Of a DNA stretch of 64,000 nt, positions 14,166-26,282 are shown in pieces. Source of the DNA: Apteryx mantelli. Taxonomy: Eukaryota > Chordata > Aves > Apterygiformes > Apterygidae. The stretch is from positions 27,890,553 through 27,954,552 of the forward strand of contig NC_089981.1 of the NCBI RefSeq assembly GCF_036417845.1, in the 5' to 3' direction. A program made the position numbers and the translations under genes. Each line of letters begins with the position of its first letter. The stretch's first letter is position 1. The notes under the pieces were generated by a model that was given only the letters and a program-made list of their open reading frames with translations, was not told the DNA's origin and did no database searches.

Positions 14166-17100
14166 ATAATATGTCAACAGTAGATGTTTTCTATGAAAAA
14201 ATAAATATCCTCTATCTCACCCTTACCTATATTCCAAAAGTATTAGCTGCAGATTTTATTTCCCATCTTGAGATAATTTCCATTTTAAGCCACATTTCTG
14301 TAAGGTTTACAACTCCAGCAGTTAAGTTTTATGTCAGCTATGGAATTCCCTTGTAACGGCTGTAACCCAAATACGGATAGCAACTTTTAGCCATCACAAT
14401 TAGTTTGGGAACCACTGCTCTACAGCAAGTAAGAGAGTCAAAAGTTTGATCAAAAAGAATGCTCAGTTTTTTAAATAAGGCAATGAAGCAAAGCTGTCAA
14501 GAGGAGAAAGAATGACTAGGGTTCCTTTGCAAAATATGCTACGCTATTTTGTTCAAGGTGCAAAATGTTAAAGTGATTGCTGTCAACAAAGAACAACTCA
14601 GAAAGAAGTCAAAATATAAAGCCAAACTACGCCCAAAGACTAAAGTAGGAATTACTATACTTTAGCTAAAACTAATTCTTTCAGACATCGTGCCTCATTT
14701 ATTCACAAACCTTTCCTTTTTTGGTAGCCATAGGTGAACTAGCCCTCATGTAGGTGCTTATTATGACCTATAAAGACAAAAAATACCTTCAGCAGCTGCA
14801 TCCATGTATACTTGATTTGTAATTTTATAAAAGCATCTTATCAGTCAACTCTCCTATTAATTGCTGTACAATACATATTAATCAAAATTAAGCTATATCT
14901 ATTAAAAAAAATCCTTGCCTTTCAGAACATTTCTGAAGAATTAGCTTCGTCTTTGTTTAACTGTACATCTAGAATAAAAGCAAAAGTCACAAGAGAAGCG
15001 GGGAGGAGAAATTTACACAATCAACATTAGATCAAAGATATATTTTCATAATCTTTGTATAAACAATGAGCAAAACAACAAAAGTCTACTGTTAGCCAAT
15101 CATCAATACAGTATTACTCTTTCTAGTATATCACATATCTTCCCAATTTATTCCAGGTCATTACTAAAATTTAATTTTCATGTGTAAATGAGGAAAATCG
15201 TTCTGAACATTTCTGTTGCCTGTATACTGCTTTTCAAAATTTCACAGTTATGGTCACCAGTTTAAGATGTATTGAAAAACTATGAAAAAACACCTAGATG
15301 ATAAAATAATGCAGCATTAATATGTTAGAACACTACACTGAAAACATTACATTTTCAAAAGTAACACTGGACTGCTAATAATAATCCATGAAATAACATA
15401 CTAAAAATTTAAAAAGAATTAGCATCAGTATTGCTGTTCTAGTGAGAATTTCTCAGTTTGTCTATTATAAATTTACTGTGAGACAATTTTGCATTTGAGC
15501 CCTGTTATAGTTTCACAGACTGACAGAACATACAGGATGGTAACAAAGGAACCTGAGATCAGAACAGTTACTGTTCATTGTACTGCAGTTAGGAAATATA
15601 ATAAAAGCCTGTTGCTTTGTCTCAGGTTAAGGTAATTATGGTTAAACTACAGGTGTTCTTAAAAAATTAATTTAAATATTTTATTCCCTTAAATCATGGA
15701 GAGATTATAGTACTTTTAAACTGTTTAACAAATTAAGTAGGTTCATTTTTAGAAAATTCATTATAGAAATTAGATGTATTTTCTAATACCATCCCATAGC
15801 AACAGCTTATAAAATTTAGAACAGGATTGCTACAGGATAAGTCACAAAAGACTTTGTTTCTTTGTTTATACTGCTAACACCTAACCTAACAAGGAAAGAG
15901 TGACCCTTGCTGTCTATATTTTTGGATCTCTGCTGGGGCTGCCTTTTGAATGGAAAAGTCTGTGACACTGACAGGTTAATTTTTGGCATAATCAATTTAT
16001 TTACAGAAATATATAAATATATGTGTTCTCTTTGAACACAGTAGAACCTACAGCACAAATACTTGTACAAACCCAAATCCTATGTCCAAGTTGCAGCCAT
16101 TCCTCTGTAATTAGGCAAAGACTGTTATACTAATTCCAAGTCATCTCGCACAACACAGTATCAACAACTAACTTTCCCCTGTAAAACAGAATCATGTCAT
16201 TTCTTACTGAAAGGATTTTTCCCCTGTTCCTTTGTACCCTTTTTTTTGCACAAAACAACTGCTATCATTGATTAAAACTTGAATTGGCATCATCCTGCAG
16301 CAAAAATCCTAATGGCAGATCATTATCCCCTTCAAGGAAATAGGATAATTATATATTACTACAATATATTCACTCTAAGAATATAAATGAAGTCAGGAAC
16401 TTTGACATACCAAGCTATTTTCTAAAATCACCTTTAAAATTCTTTTTAACAAATTATTTTCACTGCTAGATGTCATTTATATTGCTACATTGAATTCATG
16501 ATTTTTGCATATTCTGCCCAATGAACTGGTCAGTAGAAAGTTAGACAAAAAACTACTTCATTTTTTCCCCCCCATGATCTTTAATGCATTTAATTGCACA
16601 TTAGCCCTTGTAATATAGAGCAAGATGACAGGCAGCTACTTATGACTGTTCTTACTGATTTTCTCCTGGTGTGGTGTTCCTGGGGACACTGAAATAACAG
16701 GTAGATGCTAAGGGCAGGTGCAACAAGTTCTAATCCATTTTACAATCCCCAAAATCCATTTAATATGACATCTTCAAGTCAAGGACATAACAGATACTTA
16801 GCTGATAAGAACAGATGTTGAACTCCATCTCAGTCAAAGTTCTATTAGAAACAGAATATTAAGGACCTCGGTCTGAACCATCTTTATGCTTTTATACAAA
16901 TGAAATTCACAGCTTCACCATTTGTTTAAGAATAATTCACTGAATTAGATGTCATTTCCTAAGTCTTCTTTTCTTACCTTTGATATTAAAAGCAGGAGAA
17001 AAGAATTTTAAAATATGAAAATATGGTTAAAGGGAATAAAAAAACAATAAAATCTAGAAAAAGAATTAAGGGCAAATCAGTCATAACACCTGCAGCTACT

Positions 17101-17167
17101 TAACTCTTTTACCAACCAGAATTCAAGTCCAGTATATTGTTCTGAATAACGGAAGTATTGCTTTGCA

Positions 17168-17922
17168 AAACATGCTCGCAGATGACACCAAGATGGGGGG
17201 CACCAGCTGATACACTCGAGAGCAGGGCTGCCATCCAGAGGGACCTAGGCAGGCTGGAGGAAGGGGTCAGCAGGCCCCTGATGAAATTCAGCAAGGACAA
17301 ATGCAGAGCCCTGCACCTGGGAAGGAAGAGTCCCCTGCAACGATACAGGCTGGGGACCCACTGGCTGAAAGGGACCGGGGATCTTGCTGGACAGCAAGCT
17401 GAACGGGAGCCGGCAATGTGCCCTGGCAGCAAAGAAGGCCAGCAGCGTCCGGGGCCGTATTAACAGGGGCATGGCCAGTACACACTCAGCACTTGTGAGA
17501 CCACACCTGGAGCACTGCATCCAGTTTTGGGAGCCCCAATACAGGAAAGTCATCCATAAACTGGAGTGCACCCAGCAGAGGGCCACCAGGATGGTGGGGG
17601 GCTGGAGCACCTGCCCTGTGAGGAGAGGCTGAGGGAGCTGAGTTTGTTCAGCCTGGAGAAGGGGCAGCTTCAGGGGCACCTAACAGCAGCCTGCTGGTGT
17701 CTGCAAGGAGGTCATCAAGACGAAGGAGCCAGGCTGTACCCAGTGGTGTATGGCAGGAGGACAAGAGACAATATTGAAACAAGAGAGGTTCAGAATGGAT
17801 ATCAGGAAAAGCTTTTTCACCATGAGGACAGTCAAGAAGTGGAAGAAGATGGAGCAAAGTGCCCAGAGATGTTATGCAGTCTCCATCCTTGGAAGTTTTC
17901 AAGACCAGACTGGATAACATAA
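17168..17922 (+). mobile_element. Decayed CR1 LINE fragment (end of reverse transcriptase ORF)
   Basis: The fragment begins in the reverse-transcriptase palm with LADDTKMGG, the catalytic ADD motif of CR1. It continues through recognisable blocks spread over several frames: [47 protein letters not shown] and ERLRELSLFSLEKGQL. These match, block by block, the ORF of the young CR1 at 47.6-50.1 kb. Frameshifts and stops break the frame, so it is dead. It ends near TTCAAGACCAGACTGGATAA, the usual end of the ORF; the 3' UTR and octamer tail are not recognisable. The strand is opposite to PDE3B. Confidence 0.9.
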
Positions 17923-18944
17923 TATACCAGTACAGGATATGTAAAAAGATTGAAATGGACTTTGAGACAAGTGAGACCATCACAACAACCACATTCAACA
18001 TGGACCTTATTCAGCTTGATCTTTTCACCTTTATACTTGCTAATATTCTCCTATGATCCACAGCAGGGAGTTGCAATTTTTTTCATATTGTCTAATTTAT
18101 GTTAAATTGGAGCAATTATTCTTAACTTTTATTGAGTTCTGAAAGTTGTTGCTTCTGTTCCTCAATCTGAAGAAGAGATTCTATGCCCCCAAAATTGTCT
18201 TTTTTTGCAACTGGGTCTTAATAAATCATCCAATACTACTACTCCCTATAAACTTTCTAGTGTCTCTCTTTGGACCACCATGATTACAACCCCACTACTA
18301 TTTCCTTTACATTCATACAAAGATTTTTTTTTTTCCTAAAGGTAGTATTTTATTCACTGTGGATGTGTTGCAAGTATAATCAAGGACAAAAAAAGTTATA
18401 AAGGCTATTAAACCAGCTACACTCAAATTTTATTTAGTATGAAAGCATACAGCAATTAAATATTTTGAGAGCAGCATTCCAAATTTTCCAAATGTATGTG
18501 CTCTAACCAAAAAACTCTTAAGTAAACATGTTTCACTTGATTTGGAAATTATGTGTCTGTTTTCATTTCTAGTAGTCCTATTTCTAACCTTCAAATCTTA
18601 CCAGGTATGTAAAAGCTCTATGCTATGACATTTATGCTCCTTTTGCATAGTGTACTTAATATGATAATTTAAAAGAGGAAAAAGACTACCTCTCTAAAGC
18701 AATAGTGAAGAGAATATATACCCTTCCCTAGGGTCTCTTGCAAACTAGACATTATGGCATATGCAATACAAGATACAACCGCTAATCAAAATAAAATACA
18801 GGAGAAAAAGTATGACATTGCAAACAGTATGCACACTTATTTAAAGAACAAATGTCTTTGGCCTAATCTAACTACATACTTTCGTCTTTTCTAGGAGTCT
18901 GCCCACAGCAGATAAACACACAAACCTTCTTGTACTGCACCAAC

Positions 18945-18952
18945 TGACGTCA
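18945..18952. promoter_or_regulatory. Perfect palindromic CRE (TGACGTCA) in PDE3B intron 1
   Basis: Full 8-base cAMP response element with its CpG intact, in otherwise AT-rich DNA. CREB/ATF binding is an inference; one 8-mer can occur by chance in this length. Confidence 0.3.
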
Positions 18953-20615
18953 GCAGTCGCTTAGAAACAGCTTTTGGTGCAAAAGTGGCAGTACCGAAAC
19001 TATATTTACAATTGAAAAAGAATGACAGTATGCAGGGTTCACCATAGCTTCAGGAAAAGGCTTACAGAATTACAAACAAAAACTACAAAATATCTTTTCT
19101 AAAAGCTTCATTGGATTTTCAAAGAATGCTGATCTGCTTAAATACCTTGCAGCGATTGCTCCACCAAAAATAATAGTAATTTATTTTTCCATATTTTTAA
19201 TGGTACAATTCTCCCCTCCCCCAAGTCATCAGTTTTGGAATGCAAACTTAGAGCTTCTTTCACTTCTGTTTAATCTGTAAACAAAAATTCAAATCCAGTA
19301 ACAACTTCATTGGGTAACTGTTTACAAGGACAAAGCCCTGTTGTTCCCACAGCAGGAAACAAAAGATCTCACAAAACAACCTGTAGCTGTAGAAATAATC
19401 ATCCTGTCATTAATTTCTAAATAATCAAATGTTTAAAACGTCTACCATTTAAGGAACTTACAAATGTTCCAGCTTAAATAACTCAGTACAAAAATTACTA
19501 TGAACAACTTCAAAAATAAACACCTTAAAACTGCAGAGCTGCAAAGTTGTTTCCCACAGTTTACCAAATAAATGTATAATTTTAGTTAGTGAATTTTGAT
19601 TTTACAGTTAGCAAATTTTGAAATGTTTGAGTTAAAACTGTATATACAGTTTTATTTATCAATCCATAACAATTTACTACAAATAAAGCACAGTTTGAGT
19701 AGCCTGATGCTTTCCATTATAGAGCAGCGTTTTATAAAACTTATAGCCATTTCCAAATTGTAAAACACAATTTTAAAATTTCCAGGCCAGATGCCAGCTG
19801 TTCTCCTTGTTTTTAATTACTGTGAAAAGTTTGGCTATTCTTTAGACTAATTCTAAAGGAAATACATTTTGCTTGTATTAAAACCACATACAGTATGTTA
19901 TGGCAACACACTTTGGCACAAGCTCTCGAAAACTGAGAGCAAGGCACAGGTATCAAGAATGTGTTTGTTACACACGTGGCAATCTATTGAAATTTAAGAA
20001 AAAGCTTCGCATATTGTATACACGTTAAACAATGTTGTTAAAGTTAAATGACAGATTTAAATATTACACTTGTACTGGAAGTTCTCCACCTTCAGGCTAT
20101 AGAAAGCAAACAGTTTTTCTTAAAGCTGGGCCTATTAGGGACCCCAGTGCACTGTAATGTTAGCCATTGTAACAGAGTCTGTACCTCATGTGCTCACAGC
20201 TTTCTCCTGCTGGCTCTAAGAAAACATGAAGGAAGAAGCTAAAACTAGAATGGCCTGGAAAAGGCCATTGCAGAGAGAAGAACTGAAGAGTATGAGTCAA
20301 TATTATAAAAAAAAAAGAAGCTTATTTTCACATTCTTTTGATATTTTTCTGAGATGAAACCTTATGTTTAACAATATTCACTTCCAGCCCTGAGCTCTGG
20401 CTTCTCTGACACAGAAAGTTATGCATATATTTATTACAGTTTTTTTTGTTGTACACAGCACCAATACAAAAATTGCACACTCGGAGTGCTGGATCTCCCT
20501 CCCCCTTTATGCCAACATAAGAATTACTATTAATTTGGAAAGGATTGCTGGCACACATACTATATCAAGTGGAAGCAATCACAATCAGGAACACAGACAC
20601 ATAGCCCCTTACCCG

Positions 20616-20634
20616 CCCCCCCCCCCCCCCCCCC
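20616..20634. repeat. Poly(C) tract, 19 bases
   Basis: Uninterrupted C run on the plus strand; the minus strand, which is the PDE3B transcript strand, would carry G19 and could form a G-quadruplex in the pre-mRNA. Confidence 0.85.
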
Positions 20635-23161
20635 AGAAATCCACCATTCACATGCAAAACAGAAAAACCATCTGAAAAACAGTAACCAGGGATAATCCAC
20701 ATGTTTGCATGTCATGAACTTAAACTATTTGAAAGTCTTACGCAGTTCATTCCCAATTCTCTAAAACTAAAAGAACAGCAGCAAGTAACAACATGGTTTC
20801 ATTCATCTCATAGTATTTTCCTGCTACTGGGAAAGGGACAAAGTCATTCCTGTGATTCCAACATATCCCATCACACCTCTCACCATGACAGCCGAGAACT
20901 GATTTGCCAGCTTTCTGATACCCCTGGGAAACAAAGCATAAATTTTCTGCTACTGTAGCTGGAAATAATCAAGGTGCTGTAGAGAACAACTACCTGTTTC
21001 AACTGTTCTATACTTGGAGAATTTTTGAGGGGATGGAAAAAGAGTTCAACAGTGCTTCAATGGACAGCACCAGCAGAAGATTCTGTTGTCCAAGGGTCAT
21101 TGCCGGTAAACCTCCCATGCAGAAACATTCAGAAGCCATTTGGGTATCTTTTAAATGTAACTTGTGATAAGAAGCAGAGACCCAGAAGCAAATACCCAGA
21201 AAGTGCCTTTACATAAGCTTAGATTGACAGAGAACCTGTCAGTCAATGCACTAAGCATGCATTTGCAGACTCCTAAGTTAGAATTATGCTTCTACAGTGC
21301 CAACTTTACCTCATATGAAAGTAAGACTTACTGGGAAACGGGGATGAGTAGGTATTCAATTTTTTTATTGTTGTTCTGATATCTGGTCTTAGGAAACAGT
21401 AGTTTTGAATAAGTATCTTTCTTCAGAAAAGTTAACTAATTACATTAAAAAAATAAACTCACTGCTGAAATAGCCAACACAAAATTTAAACATATATGCC
21501 ACATCACTTGCTAGCAAAATGTGAACTTTGAGATACAATGACAAACATACTTCACTCATTCATAAGTTAATTTTCTTAGAGGAAAAAAATACCTTGGAAC
21601 ATCAGAAAGACTGTGAGGAAGAACAGTGGGAGTCATACTTATTAAAAAAACCTTTTGGTTCTCTGGCCATTCTGAGAAAATAAATTCAGTATAAATTCAT
21701 CCTTTCCCTAGGAAGCAACTTTCTTTGCTACATCTTTTTCTTTGATGTCCATTTTACTATTCAGGGTTCCAAAAAAATAGGTTGTGACCTACTCTTCTAC
21801 TTCTTGATATGTACAAGATAAAATAAAAATGACACAGCTTTCTTTTACATCCCAGCAACAGCAGTGAAGCATGTTAAGTCAAAAACTGTTCAAAAGCTTC
21901 CTTGAAACAATGGCCATTGCCCATCTTAACTAGTAGACTAATTCAGTTACAAAAAAGGTTGCAGTCTACTGTGAGAGGCTCATAGCATAAGCAAACTGGC
22001 CAATAAATGAAACAGCATTTCATTTATCTTGGAACCATCAACACTAGATAGTTTACTGTTCTTCAGTCTTTAAGCAGTTACAGAAACCAGCTAAGTCCTA
22101 AAACATGATAGGAAATACGCTGTCATGTTGCACTTTAGAAACTCATCTTTCTAAAACATGAATAAAGCATGTCAGTGGGGAGTATCAGAAAAGCAAATGC
22201 ACTTTTTCAGAAAAAGGGGTAAATAGCTCTGTGAAAAGCACAGCTGAGGAAATCCTTATAATTTTAGTCTTATGACTAGATTCCCTGGCAACTTAGACAT
22301 GCAAGCTGTAAATGCCCATTTTCCTATTTAGGGTACTCATTCCATCTGTCTTGTGTGGCTTCTTCTGCCTTTCTCTTAATGAGGGCACTAGTAGGCTCTC
22401 TCCTCTACCTGACTTCAGATTTTCATGAAATTTACAGGAAATTTATTATTTAAGATGACTATACTCTGTCAAACTTCACTGAAATAGTGCAAAGGATTCA
22501 AAAGATACTAGGGAGGGATGATTACCTGACAAAAAGAAATTGTGTATGTGTGCACACTATCATATACACATGTAGGCACACCCATATATCAATTTGTATA
22601 TATTTTAGGAGTGACAAAACTCTTGTGAAGGTACCTATAAATATTTACGAAATGTTAGGCCATAAGTTAATACAGGGTTATACTGTCAGTAAATTAACCT
22701 ATAGAGGTACCACCAATTCAAAAAGAAAGAATAGTCACCTTAGAGGTCACAGGGAAAACACTAGATTTCTGTGGTAAGGGTATAAAAATTCCTTTAAAAT
22801 TACAAATATTTGACAGCGTGGGACAGTGTCTTTTATTAGTATTTAACAGGAAGATAAAATAGAAGACAAAAAATTACCTCTTAAAAGCTTTCTGTCTTGT
22901 CAGGTAATCATTTACATAGCTAAAAGATGCTTTAACTTCTTGAAATGACTGCACTTTCAGATTTAGTCCAAATTCAGCTCTAAAGATAAAAAAATTATCT
23001 AAAGGAAGCTCAGCTTGGAGTTTACTAAAATGAACTGGTTAAGACCAGAAAAAGCTACTTAGAAAAGAAATGCTAACTCATTTACAGAATGGAAGAGTTA
23101 AAATTGATTTACTCTTCAATCAACAATAATTCATATCAGTGCTTGAAAAAAGTGAGGCTGA

Positions 23162-23272
23162 AACATTATTATAAACTCTGACTGACTCAAAACTGACTCA
23201 AACTATTACAGTCTCTAACATTATTATAAACTCTGACTGACTCAAAGACTGACTCAAACTATTACAGTCTCT
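23162..23272. repeat. Tandem duplication of a 55-bp unit (two copies)
   Basis: Unit 1 is 23162-23216 and unit 2 is 23217-23272. They are identical except for a single-base insertion (AAAACT versus AAAGACT). Each unit itself contains a smaller GACTGACTCAAA-like internal repeat. Near identity suggests a recent duplication. Confidence 0.9.
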
Positions 23273-26260
23273 ATCACTCTATCACACTTAAACAGTCTTA
23301 ATTGCCTCAGGACACAGAAAATAAGCTCCTAAATAGAAAATGTAGTTTCTCAGTGTGTATAAATGGTTATTTAAAATGGCCACAACTGATTAAAGTGTAT
23401 GGTATGCTCCTTTGTTTAAACGGATCATGAAACTAATCAGAATACTAGACAACATGTTTTAAATATTGAAAGATAAAAGTTGCAAGTTAAGATGTTAAGC
23501 TGCCCATTTCAAAGGTTTTGGGAGATATTTTTGACACTGATAGTTTTGCTAATTTTGAAAGGTTGTGTAGCTGGTTTGAAGTTATGAGATTTCAGTGTGA
23601 ACATACATGGCACTTTACAATATTTAAACACAACATAACAAGTCAGTGATTAGATCCACAGATCCAAGAATGGGGCGGACAAACAAACATTTTATGAACA
23701 TTTTACATACTACTACTCTTTTGAATGAAACACTTCAGAGACTCTGAAATCACTTCTGATTGATGCATGTTTGGGACCCATAGACAGCAGGGTAATCTTT
23801 ACATTTCCCCAAACCACACAGGACTAACTGAGCAAAAAATAAATAAAATCAGTGCACAGTACATTTGCATGGGGAACAAAACCTTTAACATATAAGGAAG
23901 AGAATTTTTTGACTTGAGACCACCAGATAGTGCTGCATACAGAGTAAGGCAGAAAAGCTCAAATTAAAATTACCTAGTCTGGGCTTGATTTGATTCCCTG
24001 CCAGCATTGAGCATTTAAAGAAAACAAACTATGTTTCACAGAACACTCAACTTCTGACAGTACACCAGCCACAACAGAAAGTTTTGGCAAAATATCTAAG
24101 CATCATAGGCTACTGCTCCAAAAGTTTAATTAATCAAAAAGATTAATGGCAGAACAAAAATCAACACAAACTATCCACTCATATTCACCCAATTTCCTGA
24201 GTGGATTGCACAGTATGCTACAAGTTGTCTCAGTTATAGTGTTAGCAGTATTAGATATAGCTGTTTTAAAACTATCACAAACTATAGTCACTATACCTCT
24301 TTTCTAAAAGTGCCATAGAGTCATTACACCTTTCTGCAGTCATTATAATGGATGATTGCTAAGGGATGCTCTTATGCTCTTAAAAAGTGGTTCCCAGAAT
24401 TTCTTGGTCAATTAATAATTGCCCTCTACCATTTCTAATAATGTTTTCAATTTAAAAGTTGTTTTTTTTTTAAAGCTTTTCAGTACATTTCTGAGAGCTA
24501 GCCTTACTTATTAAAACTTTACAGGCAAAAGGTTAGGAAGTCCAGTGATAGAGGACCCTGCACATTCTTCATAATTCACACAGCACTGAAGAACAGATTA
24601 TCTTGTACTGTCACAAACCCTCATTTTGACATAATCAGAAAAAGCGTTCTGACTCCATCTTCTGGCTAGGCATAATTGGTATGCAAGATAAAAAAAATCA
24701 AGCAAATTACTGATTAATTTAGCCTGATGATTCAACTTATATTAAATCAAAAATTGATTCAACTGAAATAACATTTAAATTTCAAGCTTTAATATTGCTT
24801 TTTGTTATCCAAGCTTGTTTCTTTGTTATGTAATTCAAGTTCTCTCTCAGGTTTATCATTCCTTTCACTTTCCTCCTACATCTCCTGTGCTTTTGAGTTT
24901 AATCTTTGACACATTCATAAAACCAGTACTTTTGTTAATATTTTGGTTTAAAAAATGCAAACTTAATCAAGGGCAGATTTCTGCTTCTTCTTCCTGGACA
25001 TTACATTAAAAAAACAAACAAAAAAAATCAAACAAGGTGATGATAAACTCTCCTTTGTATCAGAAAAACATTATTAGTTGCACAATAAAAGATCTAATGT
25101 TTCATATTTCATGAAAGAGCAAAGAAAAAAAAAGAAATTTCAAAGTGGCAGGACTGCAGATGTTTCACAAGATTTTCTCTCTGATCACAAACTACTAGCA
25201 TAAGGCAGGACAACACTCTCAAAGTTTGCAATAGAAGCAGATATCTGAAGTCATTCACATGTACTCCCCAATAAATGAATTATTCTAAAGCTGAAATCAG
25301 AAGAATGGTGCATCTGCCTCCATCTCTCCACGGAGAGATCATCTCTCCAGGAGAGCAAGTAAACACCTCTACACAATAAACATACCATAGACTAAGAGTG
25401 ACTATAAAAGGAGTAAGTAACACATGGTTGGACTGCACAATTCCGTATTATAGAAAATTGCAAACCTGACTGAGGCTGGCAGGAACAAAGTCATGGGACC
25501 TATTTGTCTCAAAGTTCAGTCCAAGTTTAAACTATTAATATGAAACAGTGCTTTTAGTCACATTTTCCTTTTTCTTGCTGTCATATACCTGAATTTTGAC
25601 AACAAGAAAATTAAGAGCCAAGGAGGATTACTGCAAACAGTTAGATTGAAACTTCTTTACTGTAACAACTTTATTGGAAACTTCAAATACCTGCAAAAAC
25701 AGGCAGAAAAATTATCAAAATACCTAAAAGCATCAGTGATGGACTGCTATCCTTCCTGACTCACCACAAGAGGATCTCTGCTTCTACATTCTAGGATAAT
25801 AGCTTTTTTCCATTACCATATTACATACATAGTCCTATAGATTGAAGCACAATGGATCGCTAAGAGTACAAGACTCATAAGGTGACTCACAATAGTGTCC
25901 TCTACCAGTTCATTCTGTTCCCACACATGAATATGGTATGATTCTTTTACCATATAATCTTAAATTATTTTTCAAAAGAGTTCTCTGCCCCATTTACTGT
26001 ACAAGTCTTTACCTTAGAAATCTAAATTAGACCTTTCAATTGAAGGACTTTGTGAAAACTTTGTATATAATATTGTATGTTGCACATTTGGTATCCCATC
26101 TGACTGAAATTGCTTAAACTGCTTAATACTCTATATTTGAAGTACCTGTTGCCATAATTGCAGCTAACCAATACTGAAGCACTCTGTTCATTCTTCTTTT
26201 ACTTTAAGCTGATAAATGCAGAATATATAGTTCACCCAAGACATAGAAAAAATGTAGAAG

Positions 26261-26282
26261 CCGGGGGGCGGGGGGAGGGAAG
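26261..26282 (+). repeat. G-rich tract, possible G-quadruplex
   Basis: CCGGGGGGCGGGGGGAGGGA on the plus strand carries three G-runs in AT-rich surroundings. On the PDE3B transcript strand it is C-rich. Confidence 0.5.

Noticed and set aside
14390..14430. A stretch reading TTTGGGAACCACTGCTCTAC, reminiscent of ends of old DNA transposons
   Set aside because: Too short and without a matching partner end or element body.
17109..18001. Several frames of 65-144 codons on both strands at 17.1-18.0 kb
   Set aside because: All are frame pieces or antisense shadows of one decayed CR1 copy.
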